NCBI GenBank assembly: GCA_002279935.1
Contig: NCCZ01000015.1
Span: 1-64,000, forward strand
Reading direction: 5' to 3'
Length of the DNA: 64,000 bases
Origin: Hyphomicrobium sp. 12-62-95
GTDB taxonomy: Bacteria > Pseudomonadota > Alphaproteobacteria > Rhizobiales > Hyphomicrobiaceae
Part shown: one piece after another, positions 1-9,120 of the stretch
Layout: each line of letters starts with the position of its first letter
Position numbering within the stretch: position 1 is the first letter of the stretch
The notes under the pieces: model-generated
The model's input: the letters and a program-made list of their open reading frames with translations, nothing else
What the model was told of the DNA's origin: nothing
The model's database searches: none
Position numbers and translations under genes: made by a program

Positions 1-226
1 TGCGACGTGCGAAGCTTGCGCGATTTTCGTTGCTGGTGCCCGGGACCTCGCCGTAGATGCCAAAGCCTCAGCATCGGACCGAAGTCACCGATTCAGGTAG
101 TACCTTTGGGCATATTTTGCAATTGCACCCGCAACGGGATTGGCAACCCAGATCGAGCATTCGAGGCAACGGCCGGCCTGCTCAAGTCCTGCGGATGACC
201 GCGAAGGCATACATCATAACAGCCGG
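1..226. other. left-edge stretch without a convincing gene
   Basis: I see no supported gene here. Two short overlapping open frames on the plus strand lack a ribosome binding site and have arginine- and proline-rich composition typical of chance frames in GC-rich DNA. The stretch lies downstream of the minus-strand bcsS terminator, so it may be the 3' or 5' flank of a gene outside the window. Confidence 0.4.
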
Positions 227-231
227 AGCAC

Positions 232-265
232 GAAAAAAGACGGGCCCAGCCAAAGCTGAGCCCAT
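232..265 (-). terminator. Rho-independent terminator of bcsS
   Basis: Read on the minus strand, an imperfect stem GGGCTCAGC / GCTGGGCCC (one G-U pair) closes a TTTG loop and is followed by GTCTTTTTTCG. It begins about 25 bases after the bcsS stop codon, where a transcript end is expected. Confidence 0.75.
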
Positions 266-289
266 CTCCCCCGCAATGAAGTCACCGAT

Positions 290-1051
290 CTAGAACGAGA
301 AGCTGTAACCGACGCCGCCGTAAAGACCTTCGCCGCCACCCAGGCCGAAATCATCTTCGTCATCGGCAAACTGATGACCGGCATACCCCGTCAAACGACC
401 GGAAAGCGGCCCCATAGCCAACGGCATATCGACAAAGCCGCCGATCCGCTGAACATCGTAGCCTTCATTCCCGCTGCCACCGCCCTCAACGCCGAAGATC
501 CAATCTTCATGGCGCAAACCGACGCGGCCGCGCGCCCAGTACGTATCGAACGCCGTCGAATAGCTGGCCAAGGCACCCAGGTAGAGACGCGAAGTGTCAT
601 CGGTCTCGAATTCACCGACGACCTTGAAGCCAACTTCATCGCCATTGACGCTGTTAAAGGGGTCATTCGGCGTCAGGTCATGGTCCTGATAGTCGACGCC
701 GATGTAACCAGCGATCCGATAGCCCGTCCGCAGAAACTGATAGCCAACCATGGCATCAAGGAACCAACCGTCGCCGTCGATTACTGTGGGTCCTCCAGGC
801 AGTGTCGTGTCGTACTCATATTGAGCATTCACGCCGACAAGCCGGAAGAGGATGCCGTCCTTGCCCAAATCCCGGTTGGCGGAAACGATGATGCCCGTGT
901 AGCCGGCAATCGAATCGTCGGCGAAATCGATCCCTGAGAACACCACCGTCGATGTGGCGCCAGACGTATGATCATCAGCCTGGACGGGTGCCGCCGACAG
1001 GACAAGCAGATTGGCCAATGCGAGAGATTTCAATAACTTAATGCGCGCCAT
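290..1051 (-). CDS. bcsS: cellulose biosynthesis protein BcsS (outer-membrane barrel-like)
   Basis: A 253-residue exported protein. An N-terminal signal peptide (LLKSLALANLLVLSAAPVQA, ending about residue 23) precedes a Gly/Tyr/Asp-rich series of short amphipathic strands. It ends in YSFSF, with the terminal aromatic residue usual for outer-membrane barrels. The pattern matches the BcsS family, an accessory protein found beside exopolysaccharide loci in alphaproteobacteria; its exact role is not settled. I chose the ATG at 1051 over the upstream in-frame start because AAAGGA lies about 7 bases before it and the signal peptide begins directly there. It follows the large synthase gene on the same strand by about 140 bases, and a terminator follows it. 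No bcsA or bcsB is in the window, so the partner polymer may be something other than cellulose. Confidence 0.75.
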   Translation of the reverse strand: MARIKLLKSLALANLLVLSAAPVQADDHTSGATSTVVFSGIDFADDSIAGYTGIIVSANRDLGKDGILFRLVGVNAQYEYDTTLPGGPTVIDGDGWFLDAMVGYQFLRTGYRIAGYIGVDYQDHDLTPNDPFNSVNGDEVGFKVVGEFETDDTSRLYLGALASYSTAFDTYWARGRVGLRHEDWIFGVEGGGSGNEGYDVQRIGGFVDMPLAMGPLSGRLTGYAGHQFADDEDDFGLGGGEGLYGGVGYSFSF

Positions 1052-1192
1052 GATGGAGTCCTTTGCGAGGTTTCGGACGACCCAACGCAAGAACAAAGGG
1101 GGCGGCGGCCAGACATAAACGGTCCGGCAACAGTGAATGATGATTTTGGAATAACATGAGTCGCGGAATGCAGCGTCACCGCAGGGCAACAC

Positions 1193-4100
1193 TCAACTCT
1201 TTGAAAAGGTTGCCCATTTAATCCGTACCATGCCTTTTCTCGGTAGCTTGTCCCATCCGACAAGCCCCCCTCGAATTGCCGCAGCTAGGCTCTTGAACGC
1301 CACGAAATTGATCAACTGCCGGTAATAGAACCGCTGCGCCAGGAGCATCGGCACGAGATGGAGCGGTATGCGCCGTCCATCTAAGAGATACGCAAGGATA
1401 GCCACGGCGATCTCCAAAAGCTGCCAGAGCAACCAGTAAATCAGGAGCGTCTCCGTACGCGCTGACATGCCGTCGATCTGACCCTGAAAATAATAGCTTG
1501 CGTCTGCGATAAGCGTCGCGACCAGCAGCAGGTCGACAACGGGGGCGATCAAAGAGAAGAAAAATTGGAAGAGCAGAATGTTCGGCAGGACCAAGTATTT
1601 GATCCCAGGCCCTCCGGGCTGACGGAAGGCATCGAGATGCTTCCAAGCCACTTGCAGCATCCCGAACATCCAGCGGAACCGCTGGCGCAGAAAGAGCCGC
1701 ACGGTATCTGGCGCTTCGGTTCGCGCAATGGCACGCGGTTCCGTCAAGACCATCCAACCCGCCCGTTGGAGCTTGATAGTCAGATCCGCATCTTCCGCGA
1801 GCGTATCCTGGTCGTAGCCCCCGACACTCATCACGGCGTCACGCCGCCATGCGCCGATCGCTCCGGGAACAACAATGATACCGCGCATGGTTTCAAAAGC
1901 GCGCCGATCGAGGTTTTGGCTGACCGTGTACTCGATCGCCTGAAACCGCGTAATCAAGCAGTCGGGATTCCCAACCTCCACAGACCCCGCCACGGCAGCG
2001 ACGTTAGGATCGGCGAAATGCCGAACCAGCCACGTCAACGCCTCGGGATCGAGTTGCGTGTCGGCATCAATCGCTACGACCACATCGGCATCGGTCTGCG
2101 CGAGGGCGAAATTGAGCGCTGACGCTTTACCACCGTTGGGCTTGCGAAGCACTGTCCCGCCTGGGAAGTCCGCGAGTGCCTCCTCGGCCACGTCGGCGGT
2201 TCGATCGATGGATCCGTCATCAATGACGATGATCTCGAAGGCCGGGTAGTTGAGCCCTCTCAGCGACGCGATGGATTGCGCGATGACCTTCTCTTCGTTG
2301 TGTGCCGGCACCAGGATTGCAACGCGTGCCGAACCCGGACCCAATGCAGATCGCCCCCGAGCACGCTGCTGCTGCCAGACGGCACCGGCCGACACGATCA
2401 GAAGCCGCCCAACCCCGAGCGCGATCGAGGCCAGAAACAGGGCGGATAATACGCTGCTCCCCGTGCTGAGCAGCGTCAAACCTGCGCTATTCACAGAGAC
2501 ATCATAAGCGGCAGTTTTGCCGAGTGTCGGCATCACTTCGTCGCGCGGCAGCCCGAGCAATTCATGCACCGGAACGAAGCGATAGCCCTTCGCCGTCAGC
2601 CGGTCGATGATCTGCGGCAGCGCCTCGACGGTCTGCTGCCGGTCCCCGCCACCGTCATGCAGGAGGATAACGTTCCCGAGCCTTTGCTCGGCATACGTCA
2701 CGGTGCGTTCCACAATCTCGGACACACCGGGCCGCGCCCAATCCAGCGGATCAATTTTCAGACCGATCGTGATGTAGCCGAGCTTCGCCGCTGTCAGAAG
2801 CGTCCGCGCCTCGTCCTTGTTGACCGGTTCGGAATCTTTATTGAAGGGCGGCCTAAAGAGACGCGTCCCAACGCCTAGCTTGGCTTCCAGGACGCGCTGC
2901 GTGGCATTGAGCTCCAGATCAAGAATGGTCGGACCAACCATTCTCAGATTGGGATGGGTGAATGTGTGGTTCCCGATGTCGTGTCCGTCGCGATAGATCC
3001 GCCGCAGCAGGTCCGGCTCAAGCGCTGAATTTGCGCCCACCACGAAAAACGTCGCTTTGACCTTCTTCTCTTGAAGAATGTCGAGGATCTTGCCCGTGAA
3101 GGCCCGTGACGGACCATCGTCGAACGTCAGCGCCAGCAGCTTGTCTTCATTGTAGCCCCACCTATTCAAGCTGAGTGATCGCGGCCTCTCGATCAGCGCC
3201 TGGGACGTGATCAAGTTATACTTCGGATCGAACGCGGTCGTGCGTTTGCCCGTCGCATACCGCTCCGTCACCGATAAGACCTCGCCCTCGCCTTTGTGCA
3301 CGATACCGCCGGTCGGCTCGATGGTGTGCAACTCCGGCAGCACGGCAGGCTCGGCAATGCGCCCACTCGCAAACGTGCTCCAAATTGTCGGATCTTCGGT
3401 ACCCAACCGCCACAGCGCCAGTCCACCGGGCCGCATCGCAAGCGCCGCGGCGATCTGATTGTATCCTGTTACACCGTCCAGAACCCACACGCGGCGATCT
3501 TCCTGCGAGCCGCTGCGATATCCGAAGGTCGCATTCAAACTTGTAGAATCGAAAACAAACGTCGACTGCGCATCCTCGACGAGGTCCCACGCCTCCGTCA
3601 CCGAGATCCGCCGGACATCGCCACTGTGCGACCAATCCATGGCATACGATCCGACGGCAATGATGAATTTCGTGCCCGTATTCGTCCGGAAAACCCGGTC
3701 TAGAAATGTCTCAAACCAACCCTGCGCACTGAGTGGACCGGGCCCGCCACCTTCCCAATGTTGATCATAGCCAAGCAGCACCACATGATCGACCGCTTCC
3801 GAAAGCTTCCAGAAGTCGATCCGGGGATCGTAAGCCGGTGCCGTAACGACAGTCAGCCGTCCGGACGCCGATAGCTTTCTTTTGAGTTCGCTAAGGAACG
3901 TGACCAACGGCCCCACGGAGTCGTCCGTCAACTCCTTGAAGTCGATAACGACGCCCTTGTCGTCCTTCTTTTCGATCCGATCGGCAATCTCGCTAATGAG
4001 GGCCTGACGGCGCGCGTCATCCGTCAGAATACCTTCGACAGCCTGCCCGTCCCATCGGCCGTCCGTCTGATTGTAATTGTTGACCACCGGCATGATCTGC

Positions 4101-4570
4101 AAGTGCGCGGCATTCTTCTGAATCCAAAGCCGCGTTTCGGCCTCCTTGCGCGCCTCTGAGCTTCCCAGCACGGTGCTCGCATCCGTGACATGCATCCACT
4201 CCGGAAGAAGGACTTCGAACTTATCCGCGTTCGCCCGCAGGGAATAGAAGCTGTTGTCGTCCCAACTATTGTAGAACGCAAAGCGCGGGATCTTCCGCTC
4301 GTCCTCGGATGAATTCCGCAAGTTGAACAGATTGAGATCGATCGAATTTGTACCGAGCGACAGTGGCAGTCCGCCCGAACTGATCGTGCGCTCCACGGCG
4401 AGCCGAAGTTGAGGGAGAGAAGCCGGCGTCGCCAGACTGAGCGCCATGATCGTGAGAATAAAGGTCGGAACGACGATGACGATCGCAAGCGCCACACGGA
4501 AATATATGCTCCGCGTTCCCTTCGGGTCATAAAAAATCTGACCGCGCTTCTCGCTACTCATGGCCTGCAA
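1193..4570 (-). CDS. three-domain polysaccharide protein: GH18-like + NodB deacetylase + processive GT2
   Basis: An 1125-residue inner-membrane protein. TM1 lies about 24-46. Residues 95-400 look like a GH18-like barrel, with a VIDFKE segment at 208-213 where chitinases carry DxxDxDxE. Residues 478-670 are a polysaccharide deacetylase with intact motifs: TFDDGP (482-487), HTFTHP (535-540), RPPF (573-576) and LHDG (637-640). A TM at 700-727 is followed by a GT2 domain with DDGS (784-787), DAD (835-837), LAEDADL (924-930) and QRFRW (963-967, the QxxRW of processive synthases). Further TMs lie about 992-1020 and 1043-1063. GT2 would make and extrude a beta-GlcNAc-type polymer, and the periplasmic domains would deacetylate and trim it (inference). 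The first start is TTG at 4570; an ATG at 4561 is equally possible, and neither has a strong Shine-Dalgarno. Confidence 0.85.
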   Translation of the reverse strand: MQAMSSEKRGQIFYDPKGTRSIYFRVALAIVIVVPTFILTIMALSLATPASLPQLRLAVERTISSGGLPLSLGTNSIDLNLFNLRNSSEDERKIPRFAFYNSWDDNSFYSLRANADKFEVLLPEWMHVTDASTVLGSSEARKEAETRLWIQKNAAHLQIMPVVNNYNQTDGRWDGQAVEGILTDDARRQALISEIADRIEKKDDKGVVIDFKELTDDSVGPLVTFLSELKRKLSASGRLTVVTAPAYDPRIDFWKLSEAVDHVVLLGYDQHWEGGGPGPLSAQGWFETFLDRVFRTNTGTKFIIAVGSYAMDWSHSGDVRRISVTEAWDLVEDAQSTFVFDSTSLNATFGYRSGSQEDRRVWVLDGVTGYNQIAAALAMRPGGLALWRLGTEDPTIWSTFASGRIAEPAVLPELHTIEPTGGIVHKGEGEVLSVTERYATGKRTTAFDPKYNLITSQALIERPRSLSLNRWGYNEDKLLALTFDDGPSRAFTGKILDILQEKKVKATFFVVGANSALEPDLLRRIYRDGHDIGNHTFTHPNLRMVGPTILDLELNATQRVLEAKLGVGTRLFRPPFNKDSEPVNKDEARTLLTAAKLGYITIGLKIDPLDWARPGVSEIVERTVTYAEQRLGNVILLHDGGGDRQQTVEALPQIIDRLTAKGYRFVPVHELLGLPRDEVMPTLGKTAAYDVSVNSAGLTLLSTGSSVLSALFLASIALGVGRLLIVSAGAVWQQQRARGRSALGPGSARVAILVPAHNEEKVIAQSIASLRGLNYPAFEIIVIDDGSIDRTADVAEEALADFPGGTVLRKPNGGKASALNFALAQTDADVVVAIDADTQLDPEALTWLVRHFADPNVAAVAGSVEVGNPDCLITRFQAIEYTVSQNLDRRAFETMRGIIVVPGAIGAWRRDAVMSVGGYDQDTLAEDADLTIKLQRAGWMVLTEPRAIARTEAPDTVRLFLRQRFRWMFGMLQVAWKHLDAFRQPGGPGIKYLVLPNILLFQFFFSLIAPVVDLLLVATLIADASYYFQGQIDGMSARTETLLIYWLLWQLLEIAVAILAYLLDGRRIPLHLVPMLLAQRFYYRQLINFVAFKSLAAAIRGGLVGWDKLPRKGMVRIKWATFSKS

Positions 4571-4724
4571 CGCAATACAAAACTGCCGAGGCCGCCTGCC
4601 CCGATGGTTAGTGATCGGTAAAGATCACGCTAGCTTTTATCGCGTCACTTCAAGCCATCCGTAAATTGCTAGTTAACCCTCGCGCTGATCCAAATCAGCC
4701 GAAAAAACAAGCGTATTCTGACTG

Positions 4725-5156
4725 TCAGCGTGCGCCGGTGCGGGATGAAATTGCATCCGACGCCGTGCTGCATGCCGCCTCTGTACCCAGCCTTTTGCTC
4801 AAAGCGGCGAATTCCGCAAAGCCGCGCGTAATCTCCGGGGAAACGGTGCCATCAGCCGGCGAAGACACGGATCTCGATACTTGATCCCACGTGATTGCTG
4901 CTGATGATCCGCAAGCGGTCAATGCCGCCGATCCAAATCCAAAGAGTTCATCGTCCGAAAAGTTTGCAATGGTCGACGCGTGTCCAGTCTCGCGCGTGCG
5001 GACGTCCCCGGACCAGAAAACCGCTAACACAAGGCCAAGAACAAATATGAGCCCAACACCGGCGCGCTGAAGCGGCAAGTCGCCAGCCTGCCTCGCCTCT
5101 CCTGCGGCAACTGAAAGTCTGCCAACTGTTTTGGAGTGTGCCATCCGCTTCCGCAT
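4725..5156 (-). CDS. small single-pass membrane protein, unknown
   Basis: I do not recognise this 143-residue protein. About 30 residues of basic/polar N-terminus lead into one hydrophobic segment (GVGLIFVLGLVLAVFW), then a polar Ser/Ala/Thr-rich domain with two cysteines. The ATG at 5156 is preferred over the one at 5162 because GAGGG sits 6 bases before it. It lies between the polysaccharide synthase (same strand, about 150 bases downstream) and the divergent DUF3131 gene, so it could be cotranscribed with the synthase and be a small accessory protein of it. That is inference only. No competing frame is better on either strand here. Confidence 0.5.
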   Translation of the reverse strand: MRKRMAHSKTVGRLSVAAGEARQAGDLPLQRAGVGLIFVLGLVLAVFWSGDVRTRETGHASTIANFSDDELFGFGSAALTACGSSAAITWDQVSRSVSSPADGTVSPEITRGFAEFAALSKRLGTEAACSTASDAISSRTGAR

Positions 5157-5322
5157 TGTCATCCCTCAAACCGATATGAGATCGGTGAGGGACGCGGACC
5201 GCCATGTCACGCAGCGGGGTTAAGGTTTTCCCCAGAATCCACACTATCGTCGCCGCATATGACTTATTCACTGCCGCACCGAATGCTTTGCGAGCGTGAT
5301 TCTTTGATTGGGAGAATTCCTG
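5157..5322. promoter_or_regulatory. divergent intergenic promoter region
   Basis: This 166-base gap separates the minus-strand small membrane protein from the plus-strand DUF3131 gene and must hold promoters for both directions. GGGAGA at 5310-5315 is the ribosome binding site of the DUF3131 gene. I could not assign a convincing -35/-10 pair. Confidence 0.4.
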
Positions 5323-6606
5323 ATGTCGATCAGACTCAACTGTGTGCGCGCGATCGTGTCCACCACCGCATTTATCGCTGCGATCTTGCCCGCCAGCGCA
5401 CAAAACCTCGATGCGGAAACGGAAAAGCAGCTCCGCAGCGACGCCGCGCATGCGTGGCAATTCTTTGAACGCAAGACGACGGCAATCCCGGGGCTCACGG
5501 CGCCCAACATTTGGCGCAACGACGACGGGCAGTACGACTCCTACGATATCGTGACGATGTGGGATGCGGGATCAATCGTGCTCGCCACCGTGTCCGCGCG
5601 TTCCCTCGGCCTCATCGACGACGCACAATTCGATACGCGCGTGCGCGGCCTGCTCGACTTCCTCAATCGCGCGGTCTTCACCTACAAGGGCAAGCCACTG
5701 CCAAACTTTCGCAGCCGCATGGACAATGCAAAGTCAGTCGAAGCGGGCTACGACACAACCGACACCGGCCGGCTGTTCATCGCACTCAATGTGCTCGACA
5801 AGGCAACCGGCGGCAAATATCCGATCGGCGATCTCTTCAAAAAGTGGGACCTGAAGTCGACCATTCGCGACGGCGTCATGCACGATATCAAGGGCAATTC
5901 CTTCGAGCCAGCGCGCTCGAATATCTATCGCTTTTACGTATCGCGCGGTTACTCGCTCTGGTCGATCGACCATAACAGCGTCTATACCGGCGACACGCCC
6001 GGCATCAGCGACGCGGCAACCGAGGCCTTCCTGAAAGAACTTGGCGGAATTGGCCCGATCGCAACGGAGCCCAGCGCAGTTGAAGTCGTCGAGATCGGTC
6101 CGTCGCCGTTCACGACCGCCATCCTCGATGTCCTGGAGAAGCGGCAGTATGAGAGGTTCCAATCCACGGGCAAGCTAACGAGCGTCTCAGAAACGCCCAT
6201 CGATCGCGCACCCTGGTTTACGTACCAAGGTCTCGACCTGTCGCGTGACGGGGACGATGCCTGGACCGTTTATCCCTACGTCACCGAAAAGCGTTGGCAA
6301 ACCCCGGCCTTCGCCGCCAACAATCGCGTCGTAAACACCAAGGCCGCCTATCTCTGGTTTGCGATCAGACCGAGCGAATACACGCAGAAGGTCTGGTCCT
6401 ACGTTCGCGAAAACGCCAAAGCGCCCGAATACGGCTTTCACCCCGGCGTCTATGAGGCCACCGGCAAGCCCGCGACCAACATCGATCTCAACACAAACGC
6501 CACGATCCTGGAATCCATCGCCTACATCTTCAACAATCGGAAGTCCCTAGGCGGGATGAAGATCTCGGACGAAAGCGCGTCAGCACCTACGACACCCGTA
6601 CCCTGA
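5323..6606 (+). CDS. secreted DUF3131 protein
   Basis: A 427-residue exported protein. A signal peptide (about 1-27, ending in LPASAQ) is followed by a domain of the DUF3131 type, a predicted alpha/alpha-barrel fold related to glycoside hydrolases. Recognisable stretches are the conserved WDAGS segment near residue 83, VEAGYDTTDTGRL, and the repeated W/Y-rich helices towards the C-terminus. DUF3131 genes often accompany exopolysaccharide loci, so a role in trimming or releasing the polymer is plausible (inference). ATG 5323 is chosen because GGGAGA lies 8 bases upstream and the signal peptide starts there; the upstream TTG at 5308 has neither. Its 3' end slightly overlaps the convergent chitosanase-like gene. 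Confidence 0.75.
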   Translation: MSIRLNCVRAIVSTTAFIAAILPASAQNLDAETEKQLRSDAAHAWQFFERKTTAIPGLTAPNIWRNDDGQYDSYDIVTMWDAGSIVLATVSARSLGLIDDAQFDTRVRGLLDFLNRAVFTYKGKPLPNFRSRMDNAKSVEAGYDTTDTGRLFIALNVLDKATGGKYPIGDLFKKWDLKSTIRDGVMHDIKGNSFEPARSNIYRFYVSRGYSLWSIDHNSVYTGDTPGISDAATEAFLKELGGIGPIATEPSAVEVVEIGPSPFTTAILDVLEKRQYERFQSTGKLTSVSETPIDRAPWFTYQGLDLSRDGDDAWTVYPYVTEKRWQTPAFAANNRVVNTKAAYLWFAIRPSEYTQKVWSYVRENAKAPEYGFHPGVYEATGKPATNIDLNTNATILESIAYIFNNRKSLGGMKISDESASAPTTPVP

Positions 6607-7459
6607 TTTCGGAGTTGGCGACGATCACTGGTGGCCGTAGCGCCGGATTTCGCGCGAGCAATGTCTCCAGGGCATCGACGCGCGTAACGGAGCGGCGCCA
6701 GACCTCCGCCGTCTCTGGATTGTGAGGGGATAAGAGAACAGCCCGCCGAACCGCAAGAAATCGAGCGAGCAGATCCGCTTCATCGCGAGGGGCAGCGCCG
6801 CCCAGGCCATCTCCGGCCTGCGACCGCGTCAGGATGGCTCCAAACGAATCCGGATCATCGCCACCGCCGTGCTGCAAAATCGTGTCATAAAATATAAGGA
6901 CGCCGACCGGCGACGTCACACCCGCATCCACAGCTGCCGCCAGCGCCGGCTCTAAATACAAGCGATCCGCGACCTCGTCGCAGGCCGCACGCAGCGAAGG
7001 GCCATCGGCCATCTCCGCCCGCCAAATATCGGCAAAACCCGCAAGCTCCTGCGGATCGGCTCCCGAGCCCAGCGGCGGCAGCACTGTGAGAAACCGAGCG
7101 AGTTGTGTATCAGGCCTGCGACCCCGGTGGCTTTCGATCACCCAGCCCACTTCCAGCTCATTGGTCACGAGACCATATTGCGTGAGGGTCAGCCCACGGC
7201 CGTCGCCTAGGTCTTCCAAGTAGGAATAGTCCGGCGTCACACCACCCACTTCGAAAACATTGCTGATCGCCTTCACGCGGCGGAGAAGCGCCATTTCCGA
7301 AGCGGATCTCAGAGTGCGACCGGGCATGGCGGGCTGCATCGCCTGCAACGTTGGGGGGGCTAGTCCGGACAATACCACACTACCCGCAGCCATGAACATG
7401 AAACGCCGGCGGCAAAGTCTTTGGTCTTGGATTGTGTCAGGGCTCCCAACGCCGCGCAC
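6587..7459 (-). CDS. GH46 chitosanase-like protein with Tat signal
   Basis: A 290-residue protein when started at GTG 7459; the frame stays open upstream to GTG 7636 and the true start is uncertain. Near the N-terminus LCRRRFMFMAAGSVVLSG is a twin-arginine signal. The mature part resembles family GH46 chitosanases. FEVG supplies the first acidic residue, YLEDLGDGRGLT matches the Y(I/L)EDIGDGRGYT segment carrying the second catalytic acid, and GVLIFYDTILQHG matches the conserved helix near the cleft. GH46 enzymes hydrolyse beta-1,4-linked glucosamine polymers, which fits the deacetylase-synthase protein encoded nearby. It runs convergently to the DUF3131 gene, overlapping it by 20 bases at the 3' ends. 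Confidence 0.7.
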   Translation of the reverse strand: MRGVGSPDTIQDQRLCRRRFMFMAAGSVVLSGLAPPTLQAMQPAMPGRTLRSASEMALLRRVKAISNVFEVGGVTPDYSYLEDLGDGRGLTLTQYGLVTNELEVGWVIESHRGRRPDTQLARFLTVLPPLGSGADPQELAGFADIWRAEMADGPSLRAACDEVADRLYLEPALAAAVDAGVTSPVGVLIFYDTILQHGGGDDPDSFGAILTRSQAGDGLGGAAPRDEADLLARFLAVRRAVLLSPHNPETAEVWRRSVTRVDALETLLARNPALRPPVIVANSEIRVRVS

Positions 7460-7928
7460 CGGGTCTACCGCTGATGACGGAGGAATGCGGCCGGGAATTT
7501 GGCGCAGTCGCGCGAACGATATCGTCAAGGCGGGGTGGTTCCTCTGACGGGCACAAACCCGAATTCCAGAAGTCCGCCAAAGGCTGACCACCAAGAGACG
7601 CGTACAAAGACGGATGTCGGCGCGTGGCGCGATCACCAGCCAAGTCTGATTCGCTGCACGGGTTCAACGCCGGGGAACGCAACACCCCACCGCAAAATTT
7701 AACCGCTTGAGGTGGGGCTGACCGAAAGGCCTCGCCGCACTCATCAGCCGCCTACTTGCGACGCTGCCCAGTCGGTAGCAGGATCCAGCGCCACCGCCAA
7801 AGCCGTAGACTTCGAGCATATGCCCCAGAATTTCCACCCCACTGAAGCCGTTGCCCATAATCGTCCGGTAAGTATCGTGGTAACTTGCATCGCGGCCAAT
7901 CGGCCGTCGTTAGATGGGATAAGCGCGC

Positions 7929-8726
7929 GTGACGCGATCTGACACGGATGAGGCCCTCCCCATCGCGGCCCATCAAACGGCAGTCTCCATAGAAGACATC
8001 TTGGTGGTGATCCCGGCGCTCAATGAAGCCGGCTCGATAGCTTCCGTGATCGACCGCTTATGCAAGCAGGGCATCCAATCCATTCGCGTCGTCGACAACG
8101 GATCGACCGACGGCACGATAGCGGTGGCACGTCACGCTGGCGTCGAGGTGTTGGCCGAACCCGTTCGCGGCTATGGAATGGCCTGTTGGCGCGGACTTCA
8201 GGATCTTCCGCCTGACACCAATTGGATCTTGTTCTGTGACGCCGATGGCTGCGACGACATCGAGGCCCTCCCACAATTCGTCCAATGCGCGCAAGCCGGT
8301 GCACGACTCGTCATCGGCAACCGCCTCGCAGACCCGCAATCGCGCCGCAACCTCACCGTCCCTCAGCGCTTCGGCAACCGCCTCGCCACGACGCTGATCC
8401 GCTGGATATGGGGCGCAACCTACACCGACCTCGGCCCCCTCCGGCTCGTCAATCGCATGTTGCTCGACCAGATCGCAATGCAGGATCGGGGCTTCGGTTG
8501 GACCGTCGAGATGCAGATCCGGGCCGCCCAATTGCGGGCTCCCATTGCCGAAGTCGCCGTCGCGTATCATCCCCGCCAACATGGAAAATCGAAAATATCG
8601 GGCACGGTCCGCGGCGTGATCATGGCCGGCAGCATCATCCTTGGCACGATTGCCAAACACGCTTGGCGCGACCTGGGTGGGAGAAAGGCTGTAAACGGCG
8701 CTTCTAACCGCCGCGAAACCAAGTAA
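7929..8726 (+). CDS. family 2 glycosyltransferase (DPM1-like)
   Basis: A 265-residue soluble GT-A enzyme. VVIPALNEAGSI near residue 27, VVDNGSTDGT near 54-64 and the metal-binding FCDADG (about 101-106) are the hallmarks of GT2 transferases that use nucleotide sugars. FGWTVEMQIRA and YHPRQHGKSKI match the acceptor-side motifs of dolichyl/undecaprenyl-phosphate hexose transferases. No long transmembrane region is present, apart from a weakly hydrophobic helix near residue 220. The start is GTG. It could add a sugar to a lipid carrier for the neighbouring envelope polysaccharide genes; donor and acceptor cannot be read from sequence. Confidence 0.8.
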   Translation: MTRSDTDEALPIAAHQTAVSIEDILVVIPALNEAGSIASVIDRLCKQGIQSIRVVDNGSTDGTIAVARHAGVEVLAEPVRGYGMACWRGLQDLPPDTNWILFCDADGCDDIEALPQFVQCAQAGARLVIGNRLADPQSRRNLTVPQRFGNRLATTLIRWIWGATYTDLGPLRLVNRMLLDQIAMQDRGFGWTVEMQIRAAQLRAPIAEVAVAYHPRQHGKSKISGTVRGVIMAGSIILGTIAKHAWRDLGGRKAVNGASNRRETK

Positions 8727-8802
8727 ACTCCACCCAACGACTCCCACGCAACTGCACGCAGCAGACGCCGAATGGGATGCGGACCGGGGGGAAGACACCA
8801 TA

Positions 8803-9120
8803 ATGTCCATCGAAACTGACCGGCTGTTGGAGCGCGTTCAAAGCGATCCCCAATTTCATGAACTCGTGCGCCGCCGGTCTCGCCTGGCTTGGCTGCTCAC
8901 TGCACTCATGATCGTGATCTATTTCGGGTTCGTCCTTACGATCGCCTACAACAAGGAATTTCTCGCCCAGTCGCTGTCTGGCGGCGTCACCACGGTCGGT
9001 ATCCCCGTCGGCCTCGGCGTGATCTTGTCGGCATTCGTCTTGACCGGTATATACGTCGCCCGTGCCAACACAGCCTTCGACGACCTGACAAAGCAGATCA
9101 TCGAGAGGCTGAAAAAATGA
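8803..9120 (+). CDS. DUF485 membrane protein (YjcH type)
   Basis: A 105-residue inner-membrane protein with two helices (about 28-48 and 62-82). The N-terminus has the family's short [19 protein letters not shown] segment. DUF485 proteins are encoded directly upstream of ActP-type acetate/solute symporters and are thought to assist or modulate them. Here its stop codon overlaps the start of the ActP-like gene (ATGA), so the two are translationally coupled. Confidence 0.9.
   Translation: MSIETDRLLERVQSDPQFHELVRRRSRLAWLLTALMIVIYFGFVLTIAYNKEFLAQSLSGGVTTVGIPVGLGVILSAFVLTGIYVARANTAFDDLTKQIIERLKK

Noticed and set aside
7..293. Two overlapping plus-strand open frames at the left edge
   Set aside because: No ribosome binding site and chance-like composition; they cross the bcsS terminator.
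8889..9116. Upstream extension of the ActP frame
   Set aside because: It overlaps the DUF485 gene in another frame; the signal peptide starts at the ATG at 9117.
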